53,902 nucleotides of DNA, taken from contig JASMCQ010000115.1 in NCBI GenBank assembly GCA_030753265.1, positions 1 through 53,902 of the forward strand. The letters run 5' to 3'. The translations under genes were made by a program, and so were the position numbers. The stretch's first letter is position 1. Every line of letters begins with the position of its first letter. This DNA is from Dehalococcoidia bacterium (GTDB taxonomy: Bacteria > Chloroflexota > Dehalococcoidia > UBA3495). Below, piece after piece: positions 8,876 through 17,502 of the stretch. The notes below the pieces were generated by a model. It did no database searches, was not told the DNA's origin, and saw nothing but the letters and a program-made list of their open reading frames with translations.

Positions 8876-8910
8876 CGATCCTGGTAGGTTAACTACCTAC
8901 TGCTGGATCG
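8876..8910. promoter_or_regulatory. Nested hairpin upstream of the ThDP-enzyme gene
   Basis: In the 298-bp space between the CoA-transferase and the ThDP enzyme, CGATCC (8876-8881) pairs with GGATCG (8905-8910). Inside it, GGTAG (8883-8887) pairs with CTACC (8893-8897) around GTTAA. It could be an operator or a weak terminator of the upstream CoA-transferase transcript. There is no T-tract. Nothing else stands out in this gap. Confidence 0.3.
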
Positions 8911-8965
8911 GAGATACACTCGTCACGCAATTCGCGGACGTTGGTGGTCAGGCATTAGGCAAGCC

Positions 8966-10195
8966 TCAGATGATCCCCTCCTGTTTCAACCGTTGAACGT
9001 CGTCCTCGGACATTCCCAGCCGCTCGGCGTATATCTCGTGATTATGCGCCCCCATCTCGGTTGGACCGGTGAAGCGGATCTTGCCCGGCGTCTGGCTCAT
9101 TAGCGGGAAGGTGTTCTGCATGCGGATCGTTCCCAAATCCGGGTCTTCCACCGGCACTATCGATTCGCGGGATTTGGCCTGCGGGTCCTCCATGAATTCG
9201 GCGATGTTGTAGACTGGGCCGATGGCGGCTTGCGCCTGCTCAAACCGCTCGAGTACAGTTTCCCTGGGGTATTGGCGAATCCATTCCGTCACCAGGGCAT
9301 CCACCTCGTCGGCGTGCTGGGCGCGAGCCGCGGGCGTGGCGTACCGGGGATCGTCGGCCAGTTCGTCGCCGCCCACGAGCTGCATCACCCGACGGGCGAT
9401 GGATTGCGTGGTCGCGGAAAGCGCAACCCACTTGCCGTCGCTGCACAGATATAAGTTCCGAGGTCCGCCGCCTCCGCTGCGGTTGCCACGACGGTTCTGG
9501 ATAATACCGGTCTGGTCGTACGCCAACGGCTGCGCTCCCAGGATGAACGACATTGGCTCGTATAGGGAGACATCGATCTCTTGGCCAACCCCGGCGCCGG
9601 CCACGTCGCGGTAGTAAACAGCGAACATGGCGCCGAACAAGCCAAACAAGCCGGCAATGCCGTCCGCCAGGGCGAGAGGTGGTAGTGTCGGGGGACCGTC
9701 CGGCTGCCCGGTGATGTGCGCGAATCCGCTCATGGCCTCGGCCAATGTGCCAAACCCCGGCCGGCTTTTGTAAGGGCCGGTCTGGCCAAAGCCGCTGACC
9801 CTCACCATTATCAGACGGGGGTTGACGGCCTTCAGGTCCTCATACCCAAGCCCCCAACGTTCCATCGTGCCGGGGCGAAAGGCCTCGATCAGGATATCCG
9901 TGTCCTTGACCAGCCGTTTGAATATCTCGCCGCCCTCCGGGCTGCCCAGGTCCAAGGTAATGCACTTCTTGTTCCTGGAGTGAAACTTCCACGCCAGCGG
10001 TACTCCATCTTTGACCGCGCCCACCGACCGCAGATTATCTCCATACTTTGGATGCTCTACCTTTATCACCTCGGCGCCAAAATCCCCCATAAGAGTTGCC
10101 GGCATGGCCCCGGCGAAAAGCTGGCTGGTGTCCAGAATCTTCAACCCTTCAAGTGCCGTGCCGTTGCCGCCGGCAAAATTCGCGCCCAGAGTCAT
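8966..10195 (-). CDS. CaiB/BaiF-family (class III) CoA-transferase
   Basis: The protein moves CoA between carboxylic acids; 409 residues is standard for the family. It opens with the conserved segment LEGLKILDTSQLFAGAMPA and GDFGAEVIKVEHP, and carries ADGIAGLFGLFGAM near residue 175, where the catalytic Asp of formyl-CoA transferase lies (family knowledge). The C-terminal half has the usual small-domain pattern and an IRMQNTFPLMSQTPG segment. The ATG at 10195 is preceded by AGGAGGTG, a near-perfect ribosome site. It lies upstream of the ThDP enzyme on the same strand, separated by 298 bp. Formyl-/oxalyl-CoA transferase with a ThDP decarboxylase is a known pairing, but the substrates here are not determinable. 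Confidence 0.92.
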   Translation of the reverse strand: MTLGANFAGGNGTALEGLKILDTSQLFAGAMPATLMGDFGAEVIKVEHPKYGDNLRSVGAVKDGVPLAWKFHSRNKKCITLDLGSPEGGEIFKRLVKDTDILIEAFRPGTMERWGLGYEDLKAVNPRLIMVRVSGFGQTGPYKSRPGFGTLAEAMSGFAHITGQPDGPPTLPPLALADGIAGLFGLFGAMFAVYYRDVAGAGVGQEIDVSLYEPMSFILGAQPLAYDQTGIIQNRRGNRSGGGGPRNLYLCSDGKWVALSATTQSIARRVMQLVGGDELADDPRYATPAARAQHADEVDALVTEWIRQYPRETVLERFEQAQAAIGPVYNIAEFMEDPQAKSRESIVPVEDPDLGTIRMQNTFPLMSQTPGKIRFTGPTEMGAHNHEIYAERLGMSEDDVQRLKQEGII

Positions 10196-11036
10196 GCTTC
10201 ACCTCCTAGTACTACGAAACCACGGTACTACGGAACCGCTGGTTGGGAAAGCGGTCCGAACCGGTCCGCCCACTGCATCCGTGGAGTGAACTGGCGGTTG
10301 GCGGGTTCTTCCGGTGATTCAAGGATTGGCCCATTCCGCCTCAGAGTCCACTGCGCCCAGGCTATCACTTCCCGAGGCGCGGAGAAACCATCATTACTTG
10401 AATCCGCCCCGCCGGTACGCCGGGCAGCGGCACCCTGGAAACCCAAAGCCCGGCCAAGAGGGTCATCGCAAGACCACTGGTCGCCACCAATGCCGGGCTA
10501 ACGACGCGTCCCGATTCCGGGTGGTGGTTGGGGCTACTGCTGCCTGGTTACAGTGATGGATGACTACTCCATGCCCGCTGATTTGGTCGAAGCTCTTGCC
10601 GCCCCGAATCTTCGGAGTCAACACCCAGCTATTGCTGACACCCCACAGCGTGATTCCTGCAAAAAATCTTCCTGCATCGACTGGGTTGAAACGGCAAAGT
10701 GCGGGGGATATAGTGGTTCTCGGTGGCATCAGCTTCGTGGTCGCCTGACCCCGCGCATTCCGCGGAGCGATGAGGCCTCGTCTCGCTGGGCCACCCTGGT
10801 TTCTGGCCGGGCCCGTGTGAGAGTAAATCCAGTTTCCCATTTGGCTGATCGGTGAATCTGGGAGCGGGCAGAGGCAGTTCAAATACCCAGATTCCATGGT
10901 CGGTCCGATTCTCGATGGAGCGATCTGGCGGACGGCGATGGACAACCGGGGCTTGGCGCGACAGGGCTGAGGCCTCCGCCCGGCCTTCTGAACCCTTCCC
11001 GTCGCTCCGATAATCCTGCGGTAAAGAGGTATGACA
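10196..11036. other. 841-bp gap with no recognisable gene
   Basis: This stretch separates the CoA-transferase (minus) from the GAF gene (plus). Several overlapping open frames exist (the longest is 199 codons on the minus strand, 10463-11062), but none shows a recognisable motif or good ribosome site, and none reads as a known protein. It may hold a decayed gene plus the two divergent promoters. A ribosome site AAAGAGGT (11022-11029) at its end serves the GAF gene. Confidence 0.5.
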
Positions 11037-13769
11037 ATGGGCAGAAAAGGTGTCAGTTCCACGGGCCGCGGGAACCTTCTCGCTACAGCTCAATCGTCCC
11101 TCGCCGGTGGCGAAGCTCCTGTAGCGTTCAGCTCTGGCACAGTTGGCAACAGCGGTGTCCTGCCGGAAGGGGTGGCGGTGATCCAGCAGATCGCCTTGAT
11201 TGTCGCCTCCACCCTGGATATCGACCAGGTGTACGAGAGGTTTGCCGCGGAAGTGAAGAAGCTGCTGGACTTCGACCGGATCTCCGTAAGCGTTGTAGAC
11301 CGTCATGCCGGTACTTTCACCACCGCGTACCTGTTCGGAATCCACTGGGCAGGACGGGAAGTCGGTACCGTCGTGCCCCTGGCAGGGACTTTGACAGAGA
11401 GGACGCTGCAGACGGGACAGCCTTGCCTGCGGCAGGACTTCCGCAACGGGGAGAGCTTCTTCGGGGACGAGGTTCGTCTCAAGGCCGGCATGCGTTCCTC
11501 GCTCATGGTGCCCCTGAGGAGCGAGAGCGGAATTGTGGGCACCCTCCAGGTACTCAGCCGCCGAGTGGGCGCCTTTGGCCCCCCGGAGCAGGCCATTTTG
11601 GAACAGTTGGCGGACCAGATAGCTCCGGCCGTGGAGAACGCGCGACTGTACGAGTCCCTGCAAGAAACACACCACGAACTGGAATCACGGGTCGAGGCCG
11701 GCACGCGGGAGAACGCTCTCTTAAGCGAAGAACTCAGGGTTGGCACCGAAGAGAAGACGGTCATAGGTGAGGTGGCGCGTATCGTCACCTCCACCCTGGA
11801 TATCGACCAGGTGTACGAGAGATTTGCCGCCGAAGTCAAGAAGCTGGTGGACTTCGACCGGCTGACCGTCACCACCATCGACCGTGAGGCCCGGACCTTC
11901 AGTCCAACGTACGCGTCAGGTGTCAAAGTCGAAGGACGCGAATTGGGAAAAGTGGTGCCCCTCGCCGGGACGGTGGTAGAGCAGATGCTGAAAACCGGCC
12001 GGACCTTTTCGCGGGAGGATCTAAGGACCGATAATCGCTTCAAACACGACTCGGTTCGGTTCGATGCCAGGCTCCGCTCTCAAATCTTGGTGCCTCTGGT
12101 AGTTCACGGTCAGGTTCTTGGCAACATGTCGTTGACAAGCCGCCAAGCCGCCGCCTATGGGCCGCAGGAGCAGGCCTTACTGGAACTGCTGGCGGATCAG
12201 ATCGCCCCGGCGGTGGAGAACGCCCGGCTCTACCAGGAGCTGCAGACCAGAACTGAAGAAAAAGCAGTAATAGATGAGGTGGCACGAGTCGTCACCTCCA
12301 CCCTGGACATAGACCAGGTGTATGAGAGATTCGCCTCCGAAGTGAAGAAACTGGTGGACTTCGAGCGCATCGCCATCAATATCTTCGACCGCGAAGCGGG
12401 CACTTTCAGATCCATGTACATGTCCGGGGTCCATCGGGGAGGACGGGCCGTCGACAACCTTGTCCCCTTCGAAGGGTCCAAGGGCCAACTGGTGATGAAG
12501 ACGGGCCATTCCCTTCTGAGGCCAGACATCCAGGCTGAGAGGACCCTATCAGCTGACCCGGACCGCCTCCAGGCAGGTCTGCGTTCGGACCTCACCGTGC
12601 CCCTGTTCAGCAAGGGGGCCATCATAGGCGTAATGGGAGTGCACGGCTGCAAAGCCGGTACCTACGGACCCAAGGATCAAGCCATTCTGGAACGTCTGGC
12701 GCACCAGATAGCTCCGGCCGTGGAAAACGCTCGATTGCATCAAGAACTCAGAGCCAGTACCGAACAGCAGGCCGTCATCGACGAGCTGGCGCGTATCGTC
12801 ACCTCCACTCTGGACATCGATCAGGTGTATGAGAAGTTCGCCACCGAAGTGAAGAGGCTGGTGGACTTCGACCGGTTGGTCATCAACGCGATCGACCTCG
12901 AATCCAAAACCATCCAGCAAACGAACTCATTCGGCATCTCATATGAGAACCAAACTAGCAAGAGGACGGTGCCTCTTGAGGGAACTACCACGCATCGGGT
13001 GCTGCAAACCGGCCAGCCTTTCTTCTGGGAGGATACTGGGTCCGGCGACGAATTCTCGAACTCCCGAGCCCGTATGAAGGCCGGCATTCGGGGCAGCATG
13101 ACGGTGCCGTTGTTTAGCAAGGGGCGAATCCATGGCACCCTCAACGTCCTCAGCTGCCGGCTCGGGGCCTATGGACCCAAAGCGCAGGCCATTCTGGAGC
13201 GTTTGGCGGACCAGATCGCTCCGGCGGTGGAGAACTCCCGGTTGTATGCGGACCTCCAAAAAGCTCACGATGAACTGGAATCACGGGTCGAGGCCCGCAC
13301 GGCGGAGAACGACAAGTTGTACCGGGAACTCGAAGCCAGCACCAGAGAGAGGGCGGGGGTGGACAAGGTGGCGCGCATCGTAACCTCGACCCTGGACATC
13401 GATGAGGTGTACGAGAAGTTCGCCACCGAGGTGAAGAGGCTGGTGGACTTCGACCGGCTGGTCCTCAACTCCGTAGGGCAGGAAGCCAACAACATGGAGC
13501 AGACCTGCTGGTCCGGAGTAGCCTATGATGGCCATATCGCCCGAGAGATTGGGTCCATTGCAGGAAGCCTAATTCAACCGGCGCCGAAGACGGGTTGGCC
13601 CTTCCCAGGGGAGGACGTCCAAACCGGCCGCCCGCTCTCGTCTGATTCGGCCCCGCCCAACTTGGATATTCGTTGCCGCCTCGCGGCGCCGCTGCTCAGC
13701 AAAGGCCGGATTACGGGCACCCTAGCGGTACACTCGCAACGCGTTGCGGCCTACGGCCCCCGAGATTAG
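11037..13769 (+). CDS. Tandem GAF-domain protein, part 1 (GAF 1-5), ends at an amber codon
   Basis: This part encodes five consecutive GAF sensor domains of about 169 residues per unit. Each begins near STLDIDQVYERFAAEVKKL and ends near LADQIAPAVENARLY. Coiled-coil linkers containing HELESRVEA follow domains 1 and 4. GAF domains usually bind small ligands or chromophores and feed an output domain, but no kinase, GGDEF, EAL or DNA-binding domain is visible. The start is ATG at 11037 with AAAGAGGT 7 nt upstream; an in-frame ATG also exists at 11031. The frame ends at TAG 13767-13769, where other repeats have CAG or GAG (GPKDQAILERL versus GPRD-stop-AILDRL). The same frame then continues to 15545, so one C-to-T change explains the split. 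Soluble cytoplasmic protein expected. Confidence 0.85.
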   Translation: MGRKGVSSTGRGNLLATAQSSLAGGEAPVAFSSGTVGNSGVLPEGVAVIQQIALIVASTLDIDQVYERFAAEVKKLLDFDRISVSVVDRHAGTFTTAYLFGIHWAGREVGTVVPLAGTLTERTLQTGQPCLRQDFRNGESFFGDEVRLKAGMRSSLMVPLRSESGIVGTLQVLSRRVGAFGPPEQAILEQLADQIAPAVENARLYESLQETHHELESRVEAGTRENALLSEELRVGTEEKTVIGEVARIVTSTLDIDQVYERFAAEVKKLVDFDRLTVTTIDREARTFSPTYASGVKVEGRELGKVVPLAGTVVEQMLKTGRTFSREDLRTDNRFKHDSVRFDARLRSQILVPLVVHGQVLGNMSLTSRQAAAYGPQEQALLELLADQIAPAVENARLYQELQTRTEEKAVIDEVARVVTSTLDIDQVYERFASEVKKLVDFERIAINIFDREAGTFRSMYMSGVHRGGRAVDNLVPFEGSKGQLVMKTGHSLLRPDIQAERTLSADPDRLQAGLRSDLTVPLFSKGAIIGVMGVHGCKAGTYGPKDQAILERLAHQIAPAVENARLHQELRASTEQQAVIDELARIVTSTLDIDQVYEKFATEVKRLVDFDRLVINAIDLESKTIQQTNSFGISYENQTSKRTVPLEGTTTHRVLQTGQPFFWEDTGSGDEFSNSRARMKAGIRGSMTVPLFSKGRIHGTLNVLSCRLGAYGPKAQAILERLADQIAPAVENSRLYADLQKAHDELESRVEARTAENDKLYRELEASTRERAGVDKVARIVTSTLDIDEVYEKFATEVKRLVDFDRLVLNSVGQEANNMEQTCWSGVAYDGHIAREIGSIAGSLIQPAPKTGWPFPGEDVQTGRPLSSDSAPPNLDIRCRLAAPLLSKGRITGTLAVHSQRVAAYGPRD

Positions 13770-15470
13770 GCTATCCTGGATCGGCTGGCCGACCAGATCG
13801 CTCCGGCGGTGGAGAACGCCCGGCTCTATGAGTCACTCCGGGCCAGCACCGAACAGCAGGCCGTTGTCGATGAGATTGCCATGATTATCACCTCAACCCT
13901 GGATATCGATGAGGTGTACGAAAAGTTCGCCGCCGAAGTGAGGGAGTTGCTGGACTTCGACCGGATTGGCATCAGCATCCTAGACCGGGAGGCCGGCACC
14001 TTCAGCCCCACGTACGTCTCGGGGGTCCAATATGCAGGGCGCGAAATCCACGCTGTCGTTCCCATTGAAGGGACGCTGGTGGAGCGGCTATTGCGGAGAG
14101 GCACCGCTATCATGCGTGACGATATCCGCTCAGCGGATATCTTCTCGGGGGACCCGGCTCGGATCGGGGCCGGCCTGCGTTCCGAACTAATGGTGCCCCT
14201 ATTCTGTTCTGGCCAAATTACGGGCACGCTCCACGTGTACAGCCTTAGGGTGGGGGCCTACGGTCCCAAAGAGCAGGCCCTCCTGGAACGGCTGGCAGAC
14301 CAAATCGCCCCGGCGGTGGAGAACGCCCGGCTGTATGAGGCACTCCAGGCCAGCATCGAACAGCAAGCCGTGGTGAGTGAGGTTTCCAGGATTATCACCT
14401 CTACCCTGGAGATCGACCAGGTGTACGAGAGGTTCGCCGCCGAAGTGAAGGAGTTGCTGGACTTCGACCGGATCGGCATCAGCGTCATAAACGACGAGGC
14501 CGGCACCTACATCCCAACGTATCTGTCCGGCGTGGGTGTGGCAGGACGTGAAGCCAACTCGGTTGTGTATCTGGGCGGGACGATTGTGGAGCAGGTGCTG
14601 CAGACGGGCCGGCCCATTCTACGTGACGACATGCGCACTGGTGGCGACCTTCCGGGCGATCCAGCACGCGTGGAGGCGGGTCTATGTTCCTACCTTTCGG
14701 TGCCGATGGTCAGCAAGGGCCGGGTATCCGGAACGCTAGGCGTGTACAGCGCTCGCGCGGGCGCCTACGGGCCCAGAGAGGAGGCCATATTGGAACGGTT
14801 GGCGGACCAGATCGCGCCGGCCGTGGAGAATAGCCGTCTGTACGAGTCACTCCGGGCCAGTACCAAAGAAAAGGCGGTCGTAGATGAGATATCCAACATC
14901 ATCACCTCCACAGTGAACATCGACCAAGTGTATGAAAAGTTCGCCGGGGAGCTGAAGAAGCTGGTGGATTTCGACCGCATCGCCATCAGCGCAATAAATG
15001 AAGAAGCCGGCACGTTCCGCCCCACGTATATCGGGGGGATCCACTTCTCAGAGAGTGAACTCCACGCAACCTTTCTCCTCGAAGGGACGATGGTGGAGCG
15101 GATACTGCGGACGGGCACGCCCTTCATGCGGGAAGATATTAACTCCGAGGATGGCATCCCGGGAGACCCGGCCCGAATCAGGGCTGGCCTGCGCTCCGAA
15201 CTCATGGTGCCGCTGTACTGCAAAGGCCAAATTACGGGCACCCTCCGCGTTTACAGCTCCGGAGTGAGGGCCTACGGGTTAAAAGAGCAGGCCATCTTGG
15301 AGCGGCTGGCAAACCAGATCGGCCCGGTGGTGGAGAACGCCCGCCTGGATGAGTTACTCCGGGCCAGTACCGGACAGCGGGCCGTGGTCCAAGAGATTGC
15401 CAGGATCATAACCTCCACCCTGGATATCGACCAGGTGTACGACAGGTTCGCCGGTGAGGTGAAGGAAATA
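11211..15470 (+). repeat. Nine tandem ~507/582-bp coding repeats (GAF units)
   Basis: Taking the ACCCTGGATATCGA-type sequence as phase marker, units start at about 11211, 11793, 12300, 12807, 13389, 13896, 14403, 14910 and 15417. Spacings are 582, 507, 507, 582, 507, 507, 507 and 507 bp. The 582-bp units carry a 75-bp (25-residue) coiled-coil insertion. The 582-507-507 pattern occurring twice suggests that a three-domain block was duplicated and single units were then added. Nucleotide similarity between units is high, which would favour recombination and assembly errors. Confidence 0.85.
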
Positions 15471-15545
15471 CTTGACCGTCAGCGGCAATGGGACTCGAAC
15501 GAGGACAAAGGAAGCCGAGGGTCCGATGGTGGCGGGAGTTCTTGA
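13809..15545 (+). CDS. Tandem GAF-domain protein, part 2 (GAF 6-8 and a truncated ninth)
   Basis: This is the same reading frame as part 1, resuming directly after the amber codon; the first GTG after it is at 13809, without a clear ribosome site. It contains GAF domains 6, 7 and 8 in full. A ninth begins normally (STLDIDQVYDRFAGEVKEIL, from about 15417) but is lost after about 30 residues. The last 27 residues, starting at DRQRQWDS, are unlike the repeats and rich in Gly, Ser and Asp. Neither of the other frames downstream resumes GAF-like sequence, which suggests a deletion or rearrangement at about 15467. If the amber is real and not suppressed, this half is probably untranslated and the locus is a pseudogene. 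If it is an assembly error, the whole protein is about 1,500 residues. Confidence 0.7.
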   Translation: MENARLYESLRASTEQQAVVDEIAMIITSTLDIDEVYEKFAAEVRELLDFDRIGISILDREAGTFSPTYVSGVQYAGREIHAVVPIEGTLVERLLRRGTAIMRDDIRSADIFSGDPARIGAGLRSELMVPLFCSGQITGTLHVYSLRVGAYGPKEQALLERLADQIAPAVENARLYEALQASIEQQAVVSEVSRIITSTLEIDQVYERFAAEVKELLDFDRIGISVINDEAGTYIPTYLSGVGVAGREANSVVYLGGTIVEQVLQTGRPILRDDMRTGGDLPGDPARVEAGLCSYLSVPMVSKGRVSGTLGVYSARAGAYGPREEAILERLADQIAPAVENSRLYESLRASTKEKAVVDEISNIITSTVNIDQVYEKFAGELKKLVDFDRIAISAINEEAGTFRPTYIGGIHFSESELHATFLLEGTMVERILRTGTPFMREDINSEDGIPGDPARIRAGLRSELMVPLYCKGQITGTLRVYSSGVRAYGLKEQAILERLANQIGPVVENARLDELLRASTGQRAVVQEIARIITSTLDIDQVYDRFAGEVKEILDRQRQWDSNEDKGSRGSDGGGSS

Positions 15546-15675
15546 CGTGAGGCTTTCGCCGGACCGGTGAGGAGCAAACACAGGCCCATACGGGGAGGAA
15601 TTGAGAGGCAACAGGATCGCCGGCCGCTTCATCGCCGCGATCAGATGTTCCGGTGGGAATCGCCTAATCGAGGTG

Positions 15676-16461
15676 CTAGGGCGTTGCTCCTGGACCCCAG
15701 GCGGCGCCGAACTGGGCCCGCTGGACTACTTGGCCGGTGAAGGATTGGGCCGTCTGCCCGGCCAGCCAGACCGCCGAGGGGATGATCTCTTCGGGAGGCG
15801 CCATCGGGATATGCTCTGTGCCCGGCCAATCCCCGTGGCGGTTCATCCAGGTGTCCACCCTTCCCGGACCCAGGACGTTGACCGCGATGTTGTGGGGGCG
15901 TACTTCCTCGGCCAAGCTCAGAAACATTCTCTCCAGGGCCGCTTTGCTCATGGAGTAGCCCACCCGTCCCTGGCGATAGACCTGGGCCGACCCGGAGGTG
16001 ATGCAAAACATGGAGCCGCCGGAGCCCTGGGCGATCATGGGGGACAACGCGTACTTGCACAGGAGCAGTGGCCCCCGGACGTTCACCGCTAGACACCGGT
16101 CCAGGAGGCCGATGTCCAGGTCCACCACCGGCGATTCGCAGTCGACGCCTGCGTTGGCCACGACGATGTCTAGCCGGCCGAAGCGCTCCAGGGTGGCGTC
16201 CACTAGCCGGCGCAGGTCGTCCGCCTCGGTGACATCGCACCGGACAGGCAGGGCGGCTCCGCCGGCCTTGAGAATGCGCCGCGCGGTGTCGCCGATGGTC
16301 CCGGAGCCGAATTTCTCGAAGGGGCTACCCGCCGAGGTGTCCGCCTCAGTGCGGGCGGCCACCACCACCTTGGCGCCGCGGGCGCCCAAGCCGAGGCAGA
16401 CAGCCCGGCCGATACCCCGGCTGCCCCCGGTGACGATGGCTACTTTGCCGTCTAGTCTCAT
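15676..16461 (-). CDS. Short-chain dehydrogenase/reductase (SDR)
   Basis: This is a classical SDR of 261 residues with a Rossmann fold. The cofactor motif TGGSRGIG is at residues 11-18. RCDVTEADDL is the acidic binding turn, and VANAGV is the NNAG-equivalent. The catalytic YSMSK (YxxxK) is near residue 170, preceded by a serine-containing SGSAQ segment. The segment after beta-strand 2 holds an insertion (TSAGSPFEKFGSGTIGDTARR), seen in a subgroup of SDRs. An NAD(P)-dependent oxidoreductase acting on an alcohol or ketone is expected; the substrate is unknown. The OB-fold/zinc protein gene lies 51 bp upstream in the same direction, suggesting a shared transcript and a role in acyl or steroid-type metabolism. 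Confidence 0.92.
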   Translation of the reverse strand: MRLDGKVAIVTGGSRGIGRAVCLGLGARGAKVVVAARTEADTSAGSPFEKFGSGTIGDTARRILKAGGAALPVRCDVTEADDLRRLVDATLERFGRLDIVVANAGVDCESPVVDLDIGLLDRCLAVNVRGPLLLCKYALSPMIAQGSGGSMFCITSGSAQVYRQGRVGYSMSKAALERMFLSLAEEVRPHNIAVNVLGPGRVDTWMNRHGDWPGTEHIPMAPPEEIIPSAVWLAGQTAQSFTGQVVQRAQFGAAWGPGATP

Positions 16462-16512
16462 CTTCGGAGCAATCAGCAGTCAGCTATCAGCCTTCCCGTT
16501 CCCGGGTCCGGC

Positions 16513-16944
16513 TTAGCGGGCCGGACGGAACTTGGGCAGGCTGATCTTCTCGTTCAGGTCGTCGAAAACCACTTCAAGGGCCATGCCCACCTTGATGCTC
16601 TCGGGATCGGGCTCCACCTCCACCAGGTTGGTGGGCATGCGGGCGCCTTCCTCCAGCTCGACGATGGCGCAGACGTAAGGGGCGCGGTCGCGGAAAGCGG
16701 CGGTGGGTCCCCGGTGGGCTATGCAAAAGGTGTGCAAGGTGCCCCGGCCGCTGCTGTGTATCCAGTCGGTATCCCTGGAAAAGCACTCGGGGCAGATGTC
16801 CCTGGGGTAGAAGTAGGCGGTGTCACAGGCCTTGCAATGGCGCAGCCACAGCTCGTGGGCCTTGCATTTCTCCCAGTAGAAATCCGACTCCGGCTGGGGT
16901 ACCGGCGGTGGTATTGGCGGCAGTTCCTGGGCTTGCTGGGTCAT
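16513..16944 (-). CDS. Zn-ribbon/OB-fold protein (DUF35, ChsH2-like)
   Basis: The 143-residue protein has an N-terminal rubredoxin-like zinc ribbon (CKACDTAYFYPRDICPEC, a CxxC-x10-CxxC pattern near residue 37) followed by an OB-fold domain (TLHTFCIAHRG to VVFDD). Members usually bind thiolases, acyl-CoA hydratases or acetyl-CoA acetyltransferases as a partner subunit. The expected thiolase gene is not next to it. It sits upstream of the SDR on the same strand. The ATG at 16944 has AGGAGA 7 nt upstream. The Pro-rich first 20 residues are probably flexible. Confidence 0.88.
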   Translation of the reverse strand: MTQQAQELPPIPPPVPQPESDFYWEKCKAHELWLRHCKACDTAYFYPRDICPECFSRDTDWIHSSGRGTLHTFCIAHRGPTAAFRDRAPYVCAIVELEEGARMPTNLVEVEPDPESIKVGMALEVVFDDLNEKISLPKFRPAR

Positions 16945-17096
16945 GTTCCGATCTCCTGTGCTTCTGAATAAGCTCAGAGCACCTAGAGGATAGGGACAAA
17001 AGGAACCGCCGTCAAGGTTTCACCGGGCCCGGCCGCGGGTGGGCCGGGGCGACGTGCGCCGGCGGCGGTTGCGTCCCTCCCGGCCATAGGTTAATG

Positions 17097-17180
17097 TGAG
17101 GGACACCAAAAAGACTGGCGGTATTCGGCTGGAGGGTTGCTATTTATGCATGTTGCGGTCATGGGCGCCGGCGGCGTGGG
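17097..17180 (+). repeat. 84-bp direct repeat, upstream copy (panE 5' end)
   Basis: This copy matches 17743-17826 at 81 of 84 positions by eye. It contains the leader GAGGGACACC, the ribosome site GGAGGG and the first dozen codons of the ketopantoate reductase gene. The similarity stops abruptly after GTGGG on the right and before TGAGGG on the left. The offset between copies is 646 bp, and the hicB-hicA pair lies between. Confidence 0.9.
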
Positions 17181-17220
17181 AGGTCAGCACATCTTCCCCA
17201 TGCCTCAGTATGAGGAGTAG
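17146..17220 (+). pseudogene. Truncated 5' copy of the ketopantoate reductase gene
   Basis: The sequence starts at an ATG preceded by the same GGAGGG ribosome site as the intact gene. It encodes MHVAVMGAGGVGG, the dinucleotide-binding start of the reductase, and then diverges into 11 unrelated residues before TAG. It has its own translation signals, so a 24-residue peptide could be made, but nothing suggests a function. Confidence 0.75.
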
Positions 17221-17283
17221 AGTAGAGATGCAGCACCTCTTCGCGGGCGCATCAATTGCCACCGAGTTTTGAAGGACAACGAG

Positions 17284-17502
17284 ATGAAGAACGAATTCAC
17301 CGCCGTGCTTGAGCCGGCCGAGGAAGGCGGCTATTTCGCCTATTGCCCAGAGGTACCCGAAGCCAACGGACAAGGCGAAACGAGGGAAGAGACATTGGAT
17401 AACCTTCGAGATGCGATCTCTCTGGTCCTCGAAGACCGGCGTGAGCAAGGGCTGCGAGGGATTCCAGCCGACGCGGATACGACTGTCCTGACCGTCGGAT
17501 GA
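17284..17502 (+). CDS. hicB: HicB-family antitoxin
   Basis: The 72-residue protein has the partial RNase-H-like HicB fold: FTAVLEPAEEGGYFAYCPEVPEANGQG, then TREETLDNLRDAI and a short C-terminal tail. HicB proteins neutralise the HicA RNase. This is the short form without an added DNA-binding domain. The start is ATG at 17284 with GAAGGA (17272-17277) upstream; the frame is open to a TTG at 17269. The stop overlaps the hicA start by 4 bp (ATGA), typical for coupled toxin-antitoxin pairs. The antitoxin-first order is common in the family. The module lies between two copies of the panE 5' end. Confidence 0.9.
   Translation: MKNEFTAVLEPAEEGGYFAYCPEVPEANGQGETREETLDNLRDAISLVLEDRREQGLRGIPADADTTVLTVG

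Noticed and set aside
10463..11062. 199-codon minus-strand frame in the gap before the GAF gene
   Set aside because: No ribosome site, no motif, and overlaps the start of the GAF gene; kept as an unexplained gap.
13767..13769. Pyrrolysine insertion at the amber codon of the GAF gene
   Set aside because: The site is Gln or Glu in the other repeats, the gene is not a methylamine methyltransferase, and no pyl genes are present here; a point mutation is simpler.
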